A stretch of 64,000 bases of DNA from Orthonyx spaldingii (taxonomy: Eukaryota; Chordata; Aves; Passeriformes; Orthonychidae), in the NCBI GenBank assembly GCA_013397795.1, contig VZTJ01005471.1, forward strand, positions 257,653-321,652, written 5' to 3'. The position numbers and the translations under genes were made by a program. The notes beneath the pieces are model-generated. The model did no database searches. It was not told where the DNA came from and was given only the letters and a program-made list of their open reading frames with translations. Shown here piece after piece: positions 49,253 through 61,980 of this stretch (position 1 is its first letter; each line of letters begins with the position of its first letter).

Positions 49253-50551
49253 GTAAGGCAGGTTATTGAAGCAAAAGAGAACTTTGGTGAAGTCACCTGT
49301 GCTGCCTCCGAAAAACTGAGACAACCCAAGGTAACCTAGTACTGTAAACTTAAGTCCTCCTGTCTGCATTAAAAAACCGTATTTGAATGGGTGATTAATG
49401 AGAAATTAGGACATCTATCACCTTCAAGAAAAGCCTCATGGATTCTCCTGGTTAGTGGAGCAGGAAAGAAGAGCCTCCTACTCATCTCCCTGTAAAGTAT
49501 CTACCTGTGTCTGTTCAGATGTGGTGGCTGAGTACCTAAAGACAAGTGAGTATATAAAATTGGTATCTTTGTATTCAGCACTTTGGATCCTAAAGCATTG
49601 CTGAGTCACACCTGCTTGTTCTAAAACAATCAAAAACTCCCAAAGTTTCATGACGTACAAGAATCTCAACAGTAAGGCTGTGAAAGCACTTGAACTGTGT
49701 CTGTCTGGGCATATCAGCCACAAGCAGCAAACGGAATTTGAACTGGGAATTCTTATGGTGAATGCAGTGCTGAAAGCACACAGAGTGGTTTCTTTCAGGA
49801 AGGTGAACCCTTCCCTGACCTGTAAGGAATGGAACCTGTAAGTCTTTCGAGAAAGAAAAGCAGAGAGACACAGGGAAAGGAAATGAATTAAACACAAAAT
49901 TCCCAGGACGCCCTGTTTAGTCATTCTTTACAGTGTTAAAACACCTTGGAAAGAAGTAGTACTCTCCTGCATGGTAGAGAAACAGCCTCGTAGTTACTGC
50001 CTTTCTGCAGAACAGCAGCTGCAGTCTCAGAAAAAGGAATAGTCTCAGCTCTTGAGCTGGTATTTTGCTAAAAGGAAAAGCAGTCACAAACTGAAGTGGT
50101 ACAGGGACTGCATTGAATAACCAGACTGCTGACTCCGACTGCAGATTTCAAAGGCTACCAAGAGGTACAAATGCTGCCCTAAGACCACGTTTGAAGCAAA
50201 ATGCTACATATCCATACTGATTTTAGAATGGAAAATTCTAAAGCCAACGAATAATCTGACCAGAAATTTTACCCAGGAAACAAAATAATCAGTGACAGAA
50301 TGTGGCGGAAGTTTGTGGGTTACAATTTATGTGGCAGCAGTACTGCCACAGCCAGGGATCAGAGCCACACGGCTCTGGATGAAACAAAGAGCACTTGGAA
50401 TCACAGGTTACTGCTGCCTTCAGCAGCTACAGAGTCACAAGGCTCCCTAATGCAGTGGAGAGAAAGAGGGTTTGCCATAGTTCTTACTGTTCTCTTTGGA
50501 ATACAGTGAAATTTTGCCTATGGAAAATAAAAATATCCATACTAGTTGAGA

Positions 50552-50565
50552 TTTTTTTTTTTTTT
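50552..50565 (+). repeat. Poly-T run (14 T)
   Basis: Simple homopolymer followed by a CCTTTTC-rich stretch; no retroposon body is seen. Confidence 0.9.
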
Positions 50566-51374
50566 CCTTTTCGGCCCTTTCAAAGGGATAGAAACAGGTG
50601 GAGCATTCTCCCTCTCTTTCAAAAAGAAAAAGAAAAAATCAACACAACAAAAAACAACCCCCCCAAATAATTTAGTACTGACTTTAGTGAGCAGAACTAC
50701 AACCTTAGTTTTAGTCTTAAACCATTTAAAATGTGAGTAATACTAGATCTGCCATTCTATTAATGTATTCTGCTTTACATCTATTAAACCTTACCCATGG
50801 GAAGCATCTCTCAATCCACCTGAAAGTATGGAACTTATTGCTGAGTACCCTGGAGTCATTTATATGGGTTCACATAATCTCCATATCTGCTCAGCTGCTT
50901 TGACACCACCAACAAATGGACTGAGATTGATTTTTGTGAGGATTTTTCCAGATTTTTTTTGCAGAAGAAACAGAATGTATACAATCCATCCACTAAAACT
51001 CTTAAATAAAAAGTTATTTTGACCCCTCTACCCCAAATATTAAAAAAGAGAGAGAAGAAGTAGTGACTTCTAGAAGGAAACCTTGAATGCACATTACTTG
51101 TTCCCAGCCTTCCCTTTTCTCCCAACAGACATGTCCACCTCATGCCTTTCCCCCCCTTATTCAAACAACTAATTCCTTTGGTTTGCTGGTACTGAATTAT
51201 AAAAGCACCACTGCATGAGATGCAAAGAGAAGCACAAACCAAATGAATGTACATATACATTACATTCAGGCCAACACAATAAAAAATTAAGACATTCTCT
51301 TTTCCAGTTTGCCTGTTCACTTAGCTGAACACCTTAAAGAATGCTGACAGTTCTCCTTTCCCATTTCCCTTCCC

Positions 51375-51419
51375 TGGCTTTTGGTGGCTTACCAAAAGCC
51401 AAATGACCAAGTGTGGTCA
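51375..51419. other. Two adjacent perfect hairpins
   Basis: TGGCTTTTGGT (51375-51385) and ACCAAAAGCCA (51391-51401) form an 11-bp stem with a 5-nt loop. Two bases later TGACCA (51404-51409) and TGGTCA (51414-51419) form a 6-bp stem with a 4-nt loop. Adjacent perfect stems in unique DNA suggest a structured RNA or a protein-binding palindrome, if anything. Confidence 0.8.
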
Positions 51420-53641
51420 AATGATCACTATAATTTGACCCATAATGAAATTATTTGATGGGTTCTTGTTAAATCATTCAATTACAGTATATGATGAAAG
51501 CACTTCTGTAATTTTCAGTCTCTGTCTAATTCCAACAGGTTCCTGCTAATGAAAGGGACAGAAGATGCAAGTGGTTCTCCTAAGAATGCTGTGATTTCTT
51601 CTATAAGAAACTCCATGGCAGCTCAAGGCTGTAAATACAGCCGATATTTACAGGAAGCATAGGAAACAGACAAGGTAACACAGACATCAGACCTAACTCT
51701 TAGATGTTGGAGACAGCGTGTCCTCCCATCTTTACTTCTTTGTCAGTGAACATTTTTCAGTGCTACATTAGAATCCAAATCCAATAATTCCGAGAAAATG
51801 AGTATTAGTGTATGGAAAACTCAGAGAGCTGTAAACAATCAGATATGAAGGTTTTTTCAATCCATATACTTCAATGTTAGACTTAAGTGACAGGAGCATA
51901 ACGCAAATGGGATGCCCATGTACTCGCAGTGAATAATCACGTAAAACCCAATCCAGCTCCTGTTGAGGTGAGGGAATAATTTGCCTTTCCATTCCTGCGG
52001 ACTAGGATGAAAGCAGGCTTGTCTGTGTTCCCAGTTCTACCACTCACTTAAGTTGTGCTTGAAACAATGTTAGCAAAATTTCTGCAAATGCCCACCCAAA
52101 TAGTTTTGCTGAGGTTAAAATTATGTTTGTTGTGTTTAGCTTACACCAAGTAAATGAACTAATCTATATTGAAAAAAAGCCCCATAAATGTAAGACCAAA
52201 CACCCCGAGCATTAACCTACTTGTTTTGTATTGCCATGTAATTACACTGGAATAGTAATTTTGACAAACACTCTTTTGTGGACAAGGTCTTAGAATCCTT
52301 TTTAGACCAAACCAAAAGCAGTCAGTTGGAAACTTAGACACCAGTGTTTCACAACACCACACAAGGCTTGACCAAACCACTTTGATGTCAGTGCAACAAT
52401 TACTGCAAAAAAGTGAAGTTAGAATGATTCAACAAATTAGAAGTTGTTTGGAAGTGAAGATCACAACAATTATCAGCTAACAGCAGTGCAACACTTTCGT
52501 ATTTCTAATACAAAGGATTTGATTCTCACACAAGTTCCTGCTGAAGAATAAGAATGGAAACGAAAGAAAGAACCTTGAAACCTTCACCAGTTTCTGGAAA
52601 GGAAAAATCCTTCTCGTGGAACAGTATAGCGCAATGGAGCAATTATATTTTAACAGAAATGCTACTGCTCTGGAAGCAAACTTCAAAACGTGACTGTCAG
52701 CGCATATCCTTAAGCATCTAGATCACTGCAATAGTGCCTCTGGAATAAAGGCCAAGGTGTGAAAGGAGTAGAAGCCAATAACGTAGTCACAAAGCTCATC
52801 TATCTTACCAAGTTTAATACTTGAAAAAGGGGAAAAAACCATCTTTGTGCAGAAATGCTTTATTGTTTTGTGGCTTTTATTATCTTGGTACATACACATT
52901 CAATCAAGGCACAAGACTTCACTTTGCACTCTTGAAAACCAGGATCAATACCCTGACAAGCTGTCACATTGAGTAAGTTAAAGTCAAGATTTAAGAGCCT
53001 AAATGCTTTGAAAATTTTTTTTCAGACTGTATCCATTCAAATCTTGTTCAGCTTCCTGCTATCCCTTGCTCCTTGTCTAATGGTACAAGGGGCAAGCCCA
53101 CTGAAACGAAATTTTACACCCAAATAAAAACCCTGACATAACAGGCACATGTTTTTTATGTCTTCTCTACTGCTGGTATATTTTTTATTCTCAGATTTGT
53201 AAGCAGATCATTTTGGTATTAGTCATCAGTGAAGGAACCCCCTAAACTATTTTCAGGAACGTAGACAAAAATTTCTTGCTCAATTTCTTCCTCTTTAGTC
53301 AAATCTGTTTGTCCTCTACTGACTTCTGCTTCCTACAAAGCAAAACCAAAAGCTCCCAAGCTTACTGAATCACTGTAATTGTTCAGGAGTCAGACAGTTT
53401 AGCTATTTAGTGCTCTGGTGATCTGTTTTGCCATTGGAATCCCTGAATGCCTTCGTTTTCTCCTATCCTCTGCTTGCCATATAAATAGGCCTTCTGTCTA
53501 CCCAGCAGCTACCATGTGATGCTGATGTCTCGTTTACTGCACTCATAACCTCTCTTTCACAGTGACCTCACAGTAATAACAGCTTTTGTTTTCACGTGAG
53601 ATTAGCTGACATAAAGAGACTTTAGCAAAGTATTTCTTTGT

Positions 53642-53666
53642 TGTATTTTTTTTAAGAAAAAATACA
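53642..53666. other. Perfect 10-bp AT-rich inverted repeat
   Basis: TGTATTTTTT and AAAAAATACA flank TTAAG. Low-complexity arms make a chance origin likely. Confidence 0.7.
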
Positions 53667-55254
53667 TGTGGAATGTTTTTAAGGACTTCAATTACAGAAG
53701 GCTTTGAATTAGCTGTTTGGTTTAGTTGTTTTAATTTGGCCGGTGGAGGAACAGACATGAGAAAATTAGTTCTGACAAAACCTTTGATGAATGTTTAATT
53801 AGATAATACACATTCAGACTTACAATGAAAGGTGTACCAGGATTCTCAAGATGTGATGGCCATTTTACATACTGTTATCATGCTCTTCTCCAGTCTTAAA
53901 TCCCCCTAATTCTCTTGTCCTCATTCTCCTTCACCTTGACCATTCCCACTGCCAAAGCCAGTATCAGTTAAAAGAGCACAGCTTCTGCTCTTCACCCACA
54001 AGCAGTTCTAAGGGTAAAAACAGTCCTTATGAGCTACCGAAGGCTACTGCTAATCTTCTATTTCTCATTTCCACTTCCTTTTTCCTCTTGTCTTCTTGGG
54101 CAGTACAAAGGAAGAGAAGCATTTCAGTTGACTGGCTCATTTGGCAGGTATTTCAGCTTTGGCTCTTATCCTGAAAGACTGAGTAAATACTATGCCTTTC
54201 TCTTTGACTGGCAGAAAGCAGGGTTCAAGGATATCAGCATGGTATCAAGGCAAACGCATGTCTGTTCCACCAGAAAAGTGCTCTGGCCCCTGGCACCCTG
54301 GCATAACACTCTGGAGGCACATAGACAAAAAGAGAAGGGAATATGCACCTAGTAGGATTACAGTTGCCAAAAACAGAGCTAGTTGGAAACTCAGAAATAC
54401 CACCTATTAAAAGCAAAAGTTTGCCTTAAAAAGCAAAGCAGCTCCAGCAAGTGAATCCATGAGCACAGGTTTCTGTTTATGCTGTAGTTTGCCTATGTTA
54501 TCACACACTCACTGGTCTGCATTTCCACAGGCTGATGATTCTGACACTCCCCTAGGAAGCAAGAGACCCAGGTGAAAGTCTCCGTTCAGTCCAATTCTCT
54601 ACAAAGTCTTCCAGCTGCCTGAATACGTGACCAACAAGCTCTTTATGGATAGATCCTACTTTCCTTTCTTATCCTGCTGAAAATTTTCCGAAGTTCCTGC
54701 TTACACACTGACATTCAGACAATTCAAGTGCCAAACCTTGAGCTTATTTTGAACATAAATGCAGCCTACTGCCATACTAAACACAGCACAGCACCACTGC
54801 CTTGGAATAGCAATGCCACACACAACTTTACTTTCAAGGACCTCACTCAGGACAGGATACAAACTATTAAGAAGTCTCAAATCTTCAGTACATCATGTTT
54901 TTTTTCTAACAAATTTCCACAGTTCCATAAACCCACTTGGAACAACAGTGACGTGCTTTTCTTTCTCCTTTCACCTTATAGATACAAAGTCCTCTTGCAC
55001 CTCTTCAAGGTTGAGGCCAGAAATTCCCCACTTACCTGGCTTTTTCCCTATCCTTGAAAAGAAAAAAGTGAGAGGGACCTTCAGGTTCCTTCGTCCCTCA
55101 GAGCATGGCTACGTGGGCTAAAACACTTTGCTTTTATTACATGGCCCATGGTTTCAAACCCATGCATCTCTGAGTTCATGCCTCTCAGAATTTCTGTCTC
55201 AGGGCTCTCCACATGTATGCAGGAGTACTACTACACTTCTAAAATTAGCTTTAC

Positions 55255-55317
55255 CTGGTTTATGTTTTCAAGCTCATCTTTTACAGACAGAATAATAAAC
55301 ATAATATACAGGTATTT
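55255..55317 (-). other. Candidate 63-nt coding exon (speculative)
   Basis: On the minus strand TCTCCATTTTCACTAG is a fair 3' splice site and AAACCAG followed by GTAAAG a good 5' splice site. The 63 nt are open in phase 0: a hydrophobic start (YLYIMFIIL) followed by a charged end (SVKDELENINQ). An in-frame stop sits exactly in the acceptor TAG, so the frame opens at the proposed exon start. No family is recognised. It lies about 85 bp from a CR1 tail. Confidence 0.2.
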
Positions 55318-55401
55318 CTAGTGAAAATGGAGAACTATGTATCCACCACAAGAATCTAGACACTGGCTACACAAGTATACACCAATTTTATCAGTACTTC
55401 C

Positions 55402-55530
55402 TAGAATCACAGAATGCTTTGGCTTGGAAGGGACCTTAAAGCTCATCTCATTCCACTCCCTGCCATGGGCAACAACACCTTCCACTAGATCAGGCTGCTC
55501 CAAGCCCCATCCAATATTCAATTTGGCCTT
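55402..55530 (-). mobile_element. Short 3'-end fragment of a CR1 LINE
   Basis: The plus strand carries the antisense of the CR1 3' end: AGAATCACAGAATG, then 'ggcttggaagggacctta', 'ctgccatgggcaacaac' and 'ggctgctccaagccccatcc' in the standard order. It fades out near 55530 after a small insertion. About 130 bp of the 3' terminus remain, the usual severe 5' truncation. Similarity is clearly higher than for the copy at 38279-39535, so this insertion is younger. Confidence 0.94.
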
Positions 55531-58500
55531 TGTTACATAGCACAAAGTCAGTGTAGAATAGATTGAAATTTTGCTGGGGAAATAAATTGAAAACTTGGGT
55601 ATCTAAGGGTCTCTGCAATCCAGAGATCAAATATACAATTACAAATATTAACTTGTTTTTACTAGCAGCTTGTGGTTTGGTTTTTTTTCTACTTCTGCAA
55701 AATTGTGAACATCTAAAGCTGTTTGACAAAAAGTATCAATTATTACCACCCAGCTAACACATATATATACAGTTCCAACTTTAAATTGTATTTTTATTTA
55801 TAAACATTTCCCACATTTTCACAACCTTTAGTAAATTGTCTCTGGTGGTGGATTTCCCCACATGTATATTTTTAATTTTTTCCATACTACTGTACTGGAA
55901 TAAATTATTTTACTGTATTGTAATACAAAAATCTATCATTTACATTTCATGAATGAAGCATAGGTGAAAAAAAAACCAAAACCCCACATATTGCATATTT
56001 AGACCTCCTCCTACGTTAAACAGAGGGGAGAAATGTAAAATCAGCTTTCATTAACTCCTTTGAAATGAGAGGGGATGCCTCAAAGATTGACAGATCAGTA
56101 TCAGTTTTCACATTGCTTGTCATACTTGTCAGGCATTTTTGCCCCAATGAAAGAGAAGCTTCAGGAAGTCTAGTTTTAACATTTACAAGTGTACTGCACT
56201 CACAAAGAGTTCACTTTCTAGAGCCACCGTGGACACTAAAAAACTGTAAGTTAGAGGAAGAAAAGTCAGGATTAAGACTTGCAATTGGATGAGATTCTTC
56301 TAGAAAAGGCAGTTAATATATGGTGCCAAGGTTTCAGATGGTTTAAACGCTCACAATTCTAGTAGACGGCTTCAGTATTTAGACAGTCAAGAATCTGTAT
56401 TTTAGAGGAATTGCAATGAAAGCAAAACCAAAATGGCATAGAAGAGATTGATATTTAAACCTGCCACCTCAAAGAACAACCAACCAAATTATTTTCCATT
56501 CAGTCAGGCAAGTTCAGCAAGTAACAATTGAACTTAAATTAGACCCTTCTGTCTAAGACATTTTTCTCATATGTGGTTTTAAGAACTCAAATGGCAGCAC
56601 GTTAACCTTAATTATTCCTTGTTTAGCTTGCAGTATTTAAATAACACATCTGTTTTTACAGATACAACATCTTCATACGTCCTCCCCTGCACCCAGCTTG
56701 AGAGGAAGGAGGGTATTTGTCTACTAATTTTGCTCTGTAAATGGGAAATGTTATTCATCACATGGAACATGGATGCAATTAAGTAACCACACTGAGAGCT
56801 GCTGTTCTGTTTCTTAAAGCACCAAGTTAACTTGAGCTGACTTTGTCCTCACCAAAGCAGCGTGGTTTCTTTGTCCAGGCTGGCAAAGATCAGCCAGAAT
56901 GCCGAGCCTGGTCACGCTCACAGGATGGATGGAGTTGAGCAGAGAATCCAAGAGGAGAAAGGAACTATGAGCTCCTGACAGAACAGGGCTGAGGAAGAGA
57001 AGGGCAGGGACTTGGGCATCTTCATGCCATGGAGAGAAGATGGAGGAGGCATTCTTACAACTGCATACCCATTTGCAGGTGGGTGCTAATGGGGTGTCAG
57101 TCATGTGATTTCGCCATGTCACACACCAAGGCATGGCGGGGCTCTCCCCACGGGGTTAGTGGGATTAACTTACATGAAGGGAATGTTTGCTTGGCTTGGT
57201 CTTGCGGAAGCTTGCTGAGCACAAAGGAGGATATGCAGGTCACCTAACCAGACTGTGGATTATGGGGATTTTTGATAAACAGGGTAAGAAGTATCTCTCA
57301 GGAATAACGTATGTATTGGGCACTCATGTCCAGTCAGAGTAGGAAGAGTCAAGATTATAAGGTATGGCTGTTACTATTGTCTACATGCTTTATTTCCTTT
57401 TAAAGGGCTTTTTACAGTTCAGGAATTTAAAAATACCAACTGTGACTAAAAGAAATTTCCCTCTTAGAAAAGGAAATTCATATGCATATGCCCAGGCCAG
57501 TTATTTTTTCCCTCTCAGACATAAATTAATTTGGCTACAAACTAAAGTAAATGTAAAATTGGTCCTTGAAGAAATCCAAAACTTTTACTCCTAAGACCCC
57601 TGGCCAAACAAAGCAGGCTCATTAGACTTATCACAGAGTTAAAACTCATTGAAATCTTACATACCAGCTTAACTCAAATTGCAAATGTAAGGTTTGTGGG
57701 GTTTGATACTATTCTTTAAAAATAAATGCCTCCTTTTCTCATTCAGCTGAATTGTTCTTCCCTAGAGACTTTCATTCCCAGTGGTCAGCTATTGAAATGG
57801 CTGTTATTTCTATGGACTTCCAGGATATCAAGACATTACCTTCAATTAAATTATTGCTCTAAGAACCAAAGTTCCCGAGTCACCACAGAAATGGGGTGCA
57901 GCCTGATCATAAACAAACACAAGCACTTGTCCCTCCCCATGTCACCTCAATCTACATGGACAACGGTTTAGAATCAATGTTAATAGAAAAAGTTTCAGGA
58001 ATTTATCACTTCAAGGATTTCACTGTAAGCAAAGGCAAACTGCAGTGTTGTTGCCACAGATGACAATGGAAGACCTCTTGGAAAAGGCACTTCACGTGAA
58101 GAAAATGTGAAGAAACTTCTTGAAAAAAATCCAGTCAAGAGAAAAAAATACAGTCAACAAGACAAAACAACCTTGAGTTCTTTAATGAGAAAACCAATTC
58201 TTCAAACATACAATCACCTAGCGCTGAAGAATAAAAGTGAGGAAGATATGGCCAACAAATGAAACGAGACAGAAGACTCTCAGTGACCTTTATTTATCTT
58301 TTGTTTTGTTCAGATTTCTGAGGAGTTTCACTGCAATTCTAAAATCCCTCAGTTTTACAAATCCTGTTTATTGGGGTACTTAAAATAACTCTGTAATTTT
58401 TTGTGACCTGCAGTCATTGATAACTGTTCTCGACTTTAATTCTCTTTAAATGTGGATTTTGCCAAGAATATTCACCAGCACAATAGAAAACTATTAATAA

Positions 58501-58622
58501 ACCACTTCAGGGGAAGTTACTTCTTAAAATGCTGCGCTTGGCCGCAGGTAACCACAAGGTGCTGTGCTGTCATGGCTACAGACTATTACATAACACTGGA
58601 CTGACTGTTTTCCTCCTCACAG

Positions 58623-58683
58623 AGGCCCCAAGAAGCGGTATCGGGCCCCAGCTTTCTACGTAGAAACCTCATATGCCGGATAA
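58623..58683 (+). other. Candidate terminal coding exon, CpG-rich (speculative)
   Basis: GGACTGACTGTTTTCCTC runs into CTCACAG (ending 58622), a near-ideal 3' splice site with a CTGAC branch-point-like motif. After one base of a split codon, 19 codons run to TAA (58681-58683), reading GPKKRYRAPAFYVETSYAG. Codon third positions lean to G/C and the exon and its flank hold several CpGs, unlike the neighbourhood. A second frame is also open for 27 codons. No family is recognised and no clear AATAAA follows closely, so a last exon is inference. Confidence 0.25.
58653..58666. other. Perfect 14-bp palindrome
   Basis: TTTCTACGTAGAAA is its own reverse complement with a central CpG. It lies inside the candidate exon 58623-58683 and could be a dimeric protein-binding site or chance. 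Confidence 0.85.
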
Positions 58684-60332
58684 TGCGGAGCACTCTGACC
58701 CTCTGATCCTGCACTCTGAGCTCTTGGATCCAGTGCGTGTCACGCAGTGTAAAATCCTCCCTGGAATTTCAGCTGGATGTTGCACTCGTTGGGGTCTGTC
58801 CCAGCTCCTGCAGGCTCAGGGGCATTTCCAACAGCTGCTGCACATCCCTGCAGAGTCGTGGTACTGCAGGGGCAGGGCAAAGACATGGTGCACCCCAGTC
58901 TCAGGGTACCTCCAAGTGAGATTTATATACTATTGCATTTATATGTGATATAAACATGCTTACATTTACGTACTACTACTATACTACTCCACTCTAGCCT
59001 TCTAAAAACACTGACAAGAGGTTTTGCAAATACCTGAAGTACCTCCTGCTCAAAGATAAAAAAGTAATATGTATTAATATTGCATGTCCTATATCCTTAC
59101 CATATCTTTGCCATGAGTTTGAAATGAGCACAGGAATCCTGTGCAGTCAGTGGAAGACCTTTAAGAAGACATCCTCTGGGTCCTACACTGTGCTCCTGGA
59201 ACCCTGGTGTCAACAGCTTGTAGCTGATGCACAATTTAAAGAATAACATCAAGCAATACCTCTTCTGTTCACTAAGTTGTAAAAGCCTGCCAGAAAAGCC
59301 TGGTTTGCCTTCTGGATCACCCTTTGCACAAGGAAGCAGTGTATCTCAGACATCCTGCAAACCTGCCAGATATTATTAAAAGTCATCTAACCTAAAACTG
59401 CTTTGCCCATTTTCAAACTCACAGCTGCTGGGCTATGTCCCACCAGTATTTTGTGGTACAAACAATTACACATTTACATGTTCAAAAGAGAGTAAAAGTC
59501 ATGCAAATCAGGAAGACTGAGAAAAATCCCTGAAAATTACAGTTAATTTTTTTCCTCTGTCCACTCTGATGTATTTAATGGCATTAGTTTGTATTTAATC
59601 CAGACTAATAGAGCAGAGAGCAGTTTACTGTCTGAGACAGACATAGATTGGATTAATTCACTTTATTTAGAAGCAAAATTAAAAATTAAAAAAAGAAATT
59701 AAATTAAAATTGCTATAAAATTGTGAGTTCTAGTTTAGGTGCCTCAGGCCTGCTAGGATGTACCCTACTTTCTACCTACCCTAACTCAATTCCCCTCCAC
59801 TCTCTATGCATATTTAAATGAAAACATACCTGATCCTCACTAGAATTTGAAAGCTTGCTGACATATGCACACAGACACATTCTCCACACAGTTCCTACCC
59901 TTCCCCAACTACGCTTCTCATGTGGTCCTGTGCCCTTACCCACAGCAGGTGAGGATGAGAGGGAGGAGGGGAAAAAAAACCTCTAACAAATACTTTCTGT
60001 TTCTGAAAGACGAGGATGTTTCCCTGGGAATGTGAGGAACTTTTGGCTTGATCAGATTTTCACAGATTGTATTTGGAGGAGAACAGACCATTCTTATCAC
60101 AGATTCACCACCTCAGGTTATCCAGCTGAGTTTCAGTATAGCATTAAGTACTGCTTCTCTAGAAATGAAGCATAGGGAAGAAAAGACATTGTGTGGTGCC
60201 ATGCAAGTTTTCCTGGCAGGAGAACAGGCTTTCGGTATTACCCATAAACGATAAAATGATAGGCAGTCACACAGGTTATTTCAAACCACTGTTGATAAAA
60301 TCTTTACATCTCTTTACATCTTTCTGCACCAG

Positions 60333-60353
60333 GGCTATGCCATAAAGCGGAAG
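60333..60353 (+). other. Candidate 21-nt microexon (speculative)
   Basis: The upstream tract is TTTACATC twice, then TTTCTGCACCAG, a strong pyrimidine-rich acceptor with a TGC close to the splice site. GCGGAAG followed by GTATGT is a good donor. The 21 bases are open in frame (GYAIKRK). In vertebrates a UGC motif just upstream of a short exon is typical of SRRM4-dependent neuronal microexons; applying that here is inference. Confidence 0.18.
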
Positions 60354-61980
60354 GTATGTTGTCATGGGAAAATTCCCATCCCAAAATGACTATTCCTGCC
60401 CTTGACAGACTTTTCACTCAGTGTTGGATACGACTATAATTTCTGTTCTTCTTCTATGAAGAGAAGGCACTGGTAATCTTTGCAAAGGCAAACTTTCACC
60501 AACTTCCCTTCATAAAAAACCCAGAACACTCCCCCAACACACAAACTTTAACTGTTTAATATTTTTAGAGGCAATTCTAAAATAGTTAATTAACTATTGC
60601 AGGTATTAAGAAAAGCTTTTCTCTAAGGAGGGAGTGGGAGGTATCAATATCAGCATTTCGTTCACAATACTTTTGTCAAGTAGGTAATTTAGTGCACTAT
60701 TTGAATGGAAACTGTCTCTGTGCTGCTTCTTCTGACCAGAGAAGTCGGTGTGCCAGTTTTGTACTTCCCTTTCATTAGAACATTATGGATCTTCCATTAG
60801 TGTGAATCAGTCAAGTCAAGGGAACTGGCAATTATCTCCCTATATACGACTGTAACAAGCGATTAAGGCAGAGGGTGTTAACTGCGGAGACCTTGGAACA
60901 GTTAATCCAGCCCGGAGTTTTACTGAGCCTGCCTTATGGAAGTGCAGAATGCAGCACAACTTCAAAGTGTGCCTTATGTGGCTGGTCTTTGCAATCTGCA
61001 TGAATCCACGAGAAAGCAAAGTATATTTTGCAACGTTACTATTAAAGGTATTTTATGGTATAATGTATAAGGTATTTTGCTATTCTGTATGGATTCAGAC
61101 ACTCTCAAATTTCGGCAAGGTTTCTGATTCACATTTAGGAGTCATGTCCACAGGCATGAGCCACTTAAGCAATATAAGTGTGAACTTAGTATTTATGCTT
61201 TTGCCTGTTAATTCTGCCAGCGCACAGCTCATGGCCGCCTTTCTGAGATCTACCAAGATCTAGAGATACAGAATGCTGATCCCTCCCAGAATGTTCCTTC
61301 CAGTGTCCTTTTACACTGACATCTGTCTGAAACAAACACTCAACAGACACTGTCTCACTAACAGTCTATCACTGCATTTTCCAGTACACTCAGACTGTTC
61401 CAGCCTTTGCCATTTGCAGCCTGAAATGACCATTTTGGCATGTGAGCAAACAAAGTCAAGACCAAAGGGACATTTCCTCATGCTTGTCCCATGCTGACCT
61501 TCCAGCCATGCTGTCTGCAGTAACTATCATACATCTGCTCCCAAGCTGGAGAGTGTTTCCAGAACAGCAAGTCCCCATCATAAATCCTTAGACAATAGGG
61601 CAGGACAGGGGATGGTACAATGAGGGACCACCTCTTGTTCTTAATATCTATTAGCTGTCCCACAACACCATCAGATACTTTACCCTGAAATATCTGTGAT
61701 CTTAAGGTAAATCCCGAACAGGGCAAACAGGGCTCAGGTGCATTTTGAGCAGTTCTCTGTTTGAATGATCTCCCACTCAACTCCGTAAGAGCAGTACACA
61801 GTACTATGTTGCACTGTTATGAATCTGCGATAGCATTTCATCGTCCCACATGGCACAGGGGAATGGCTATGAAACAACACCTCCATCAGGCTGTTGGCTG
61901 ATGTCAATACTGACTGTTCAGGCACTGAAAAGATGTTTCAGGGAAAGAGATTTGCCTTTCAGGAACTTTGCATTTACTAG

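Larger units (their letters stand above)
39536..55401. other. Unique non-coding sequence, no gene recognised
   Basis: No dispersed elements are seen between the two CR1 copies. It holds a short (CA)n at about 41760-41772, a (TC)n at about 46087-46097, poly-T at 50552-50565, hairpins at 48367-48386, 51375-51419 and 53642-53666, and several exon-like intervals: 40733-40750 (-), 43425-43474 (-), 46168-46198 (-), 49174-49252 (+), 49505-49535 (-), 50795-50819 (-), 54104-54147 (+), 55036-55052 (-) and 55255-55317 (-). None is verified. Confidence 0.6.

Noticed and set aside
54104..54147. 44-nt plus-strand interval after a strong pyrimidine tract
   Set aside because: The GTATTT donor is weak and the frame runs straight through it, so splice bounds are not convincing.
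57479..57490. CATATGCATATG palindrome as a POU/Oct dimer site
   Set aside because: It matches an octamer-like dimer only loosely, and one isolated 12-mer is expected by chance in AT-rich DNA.
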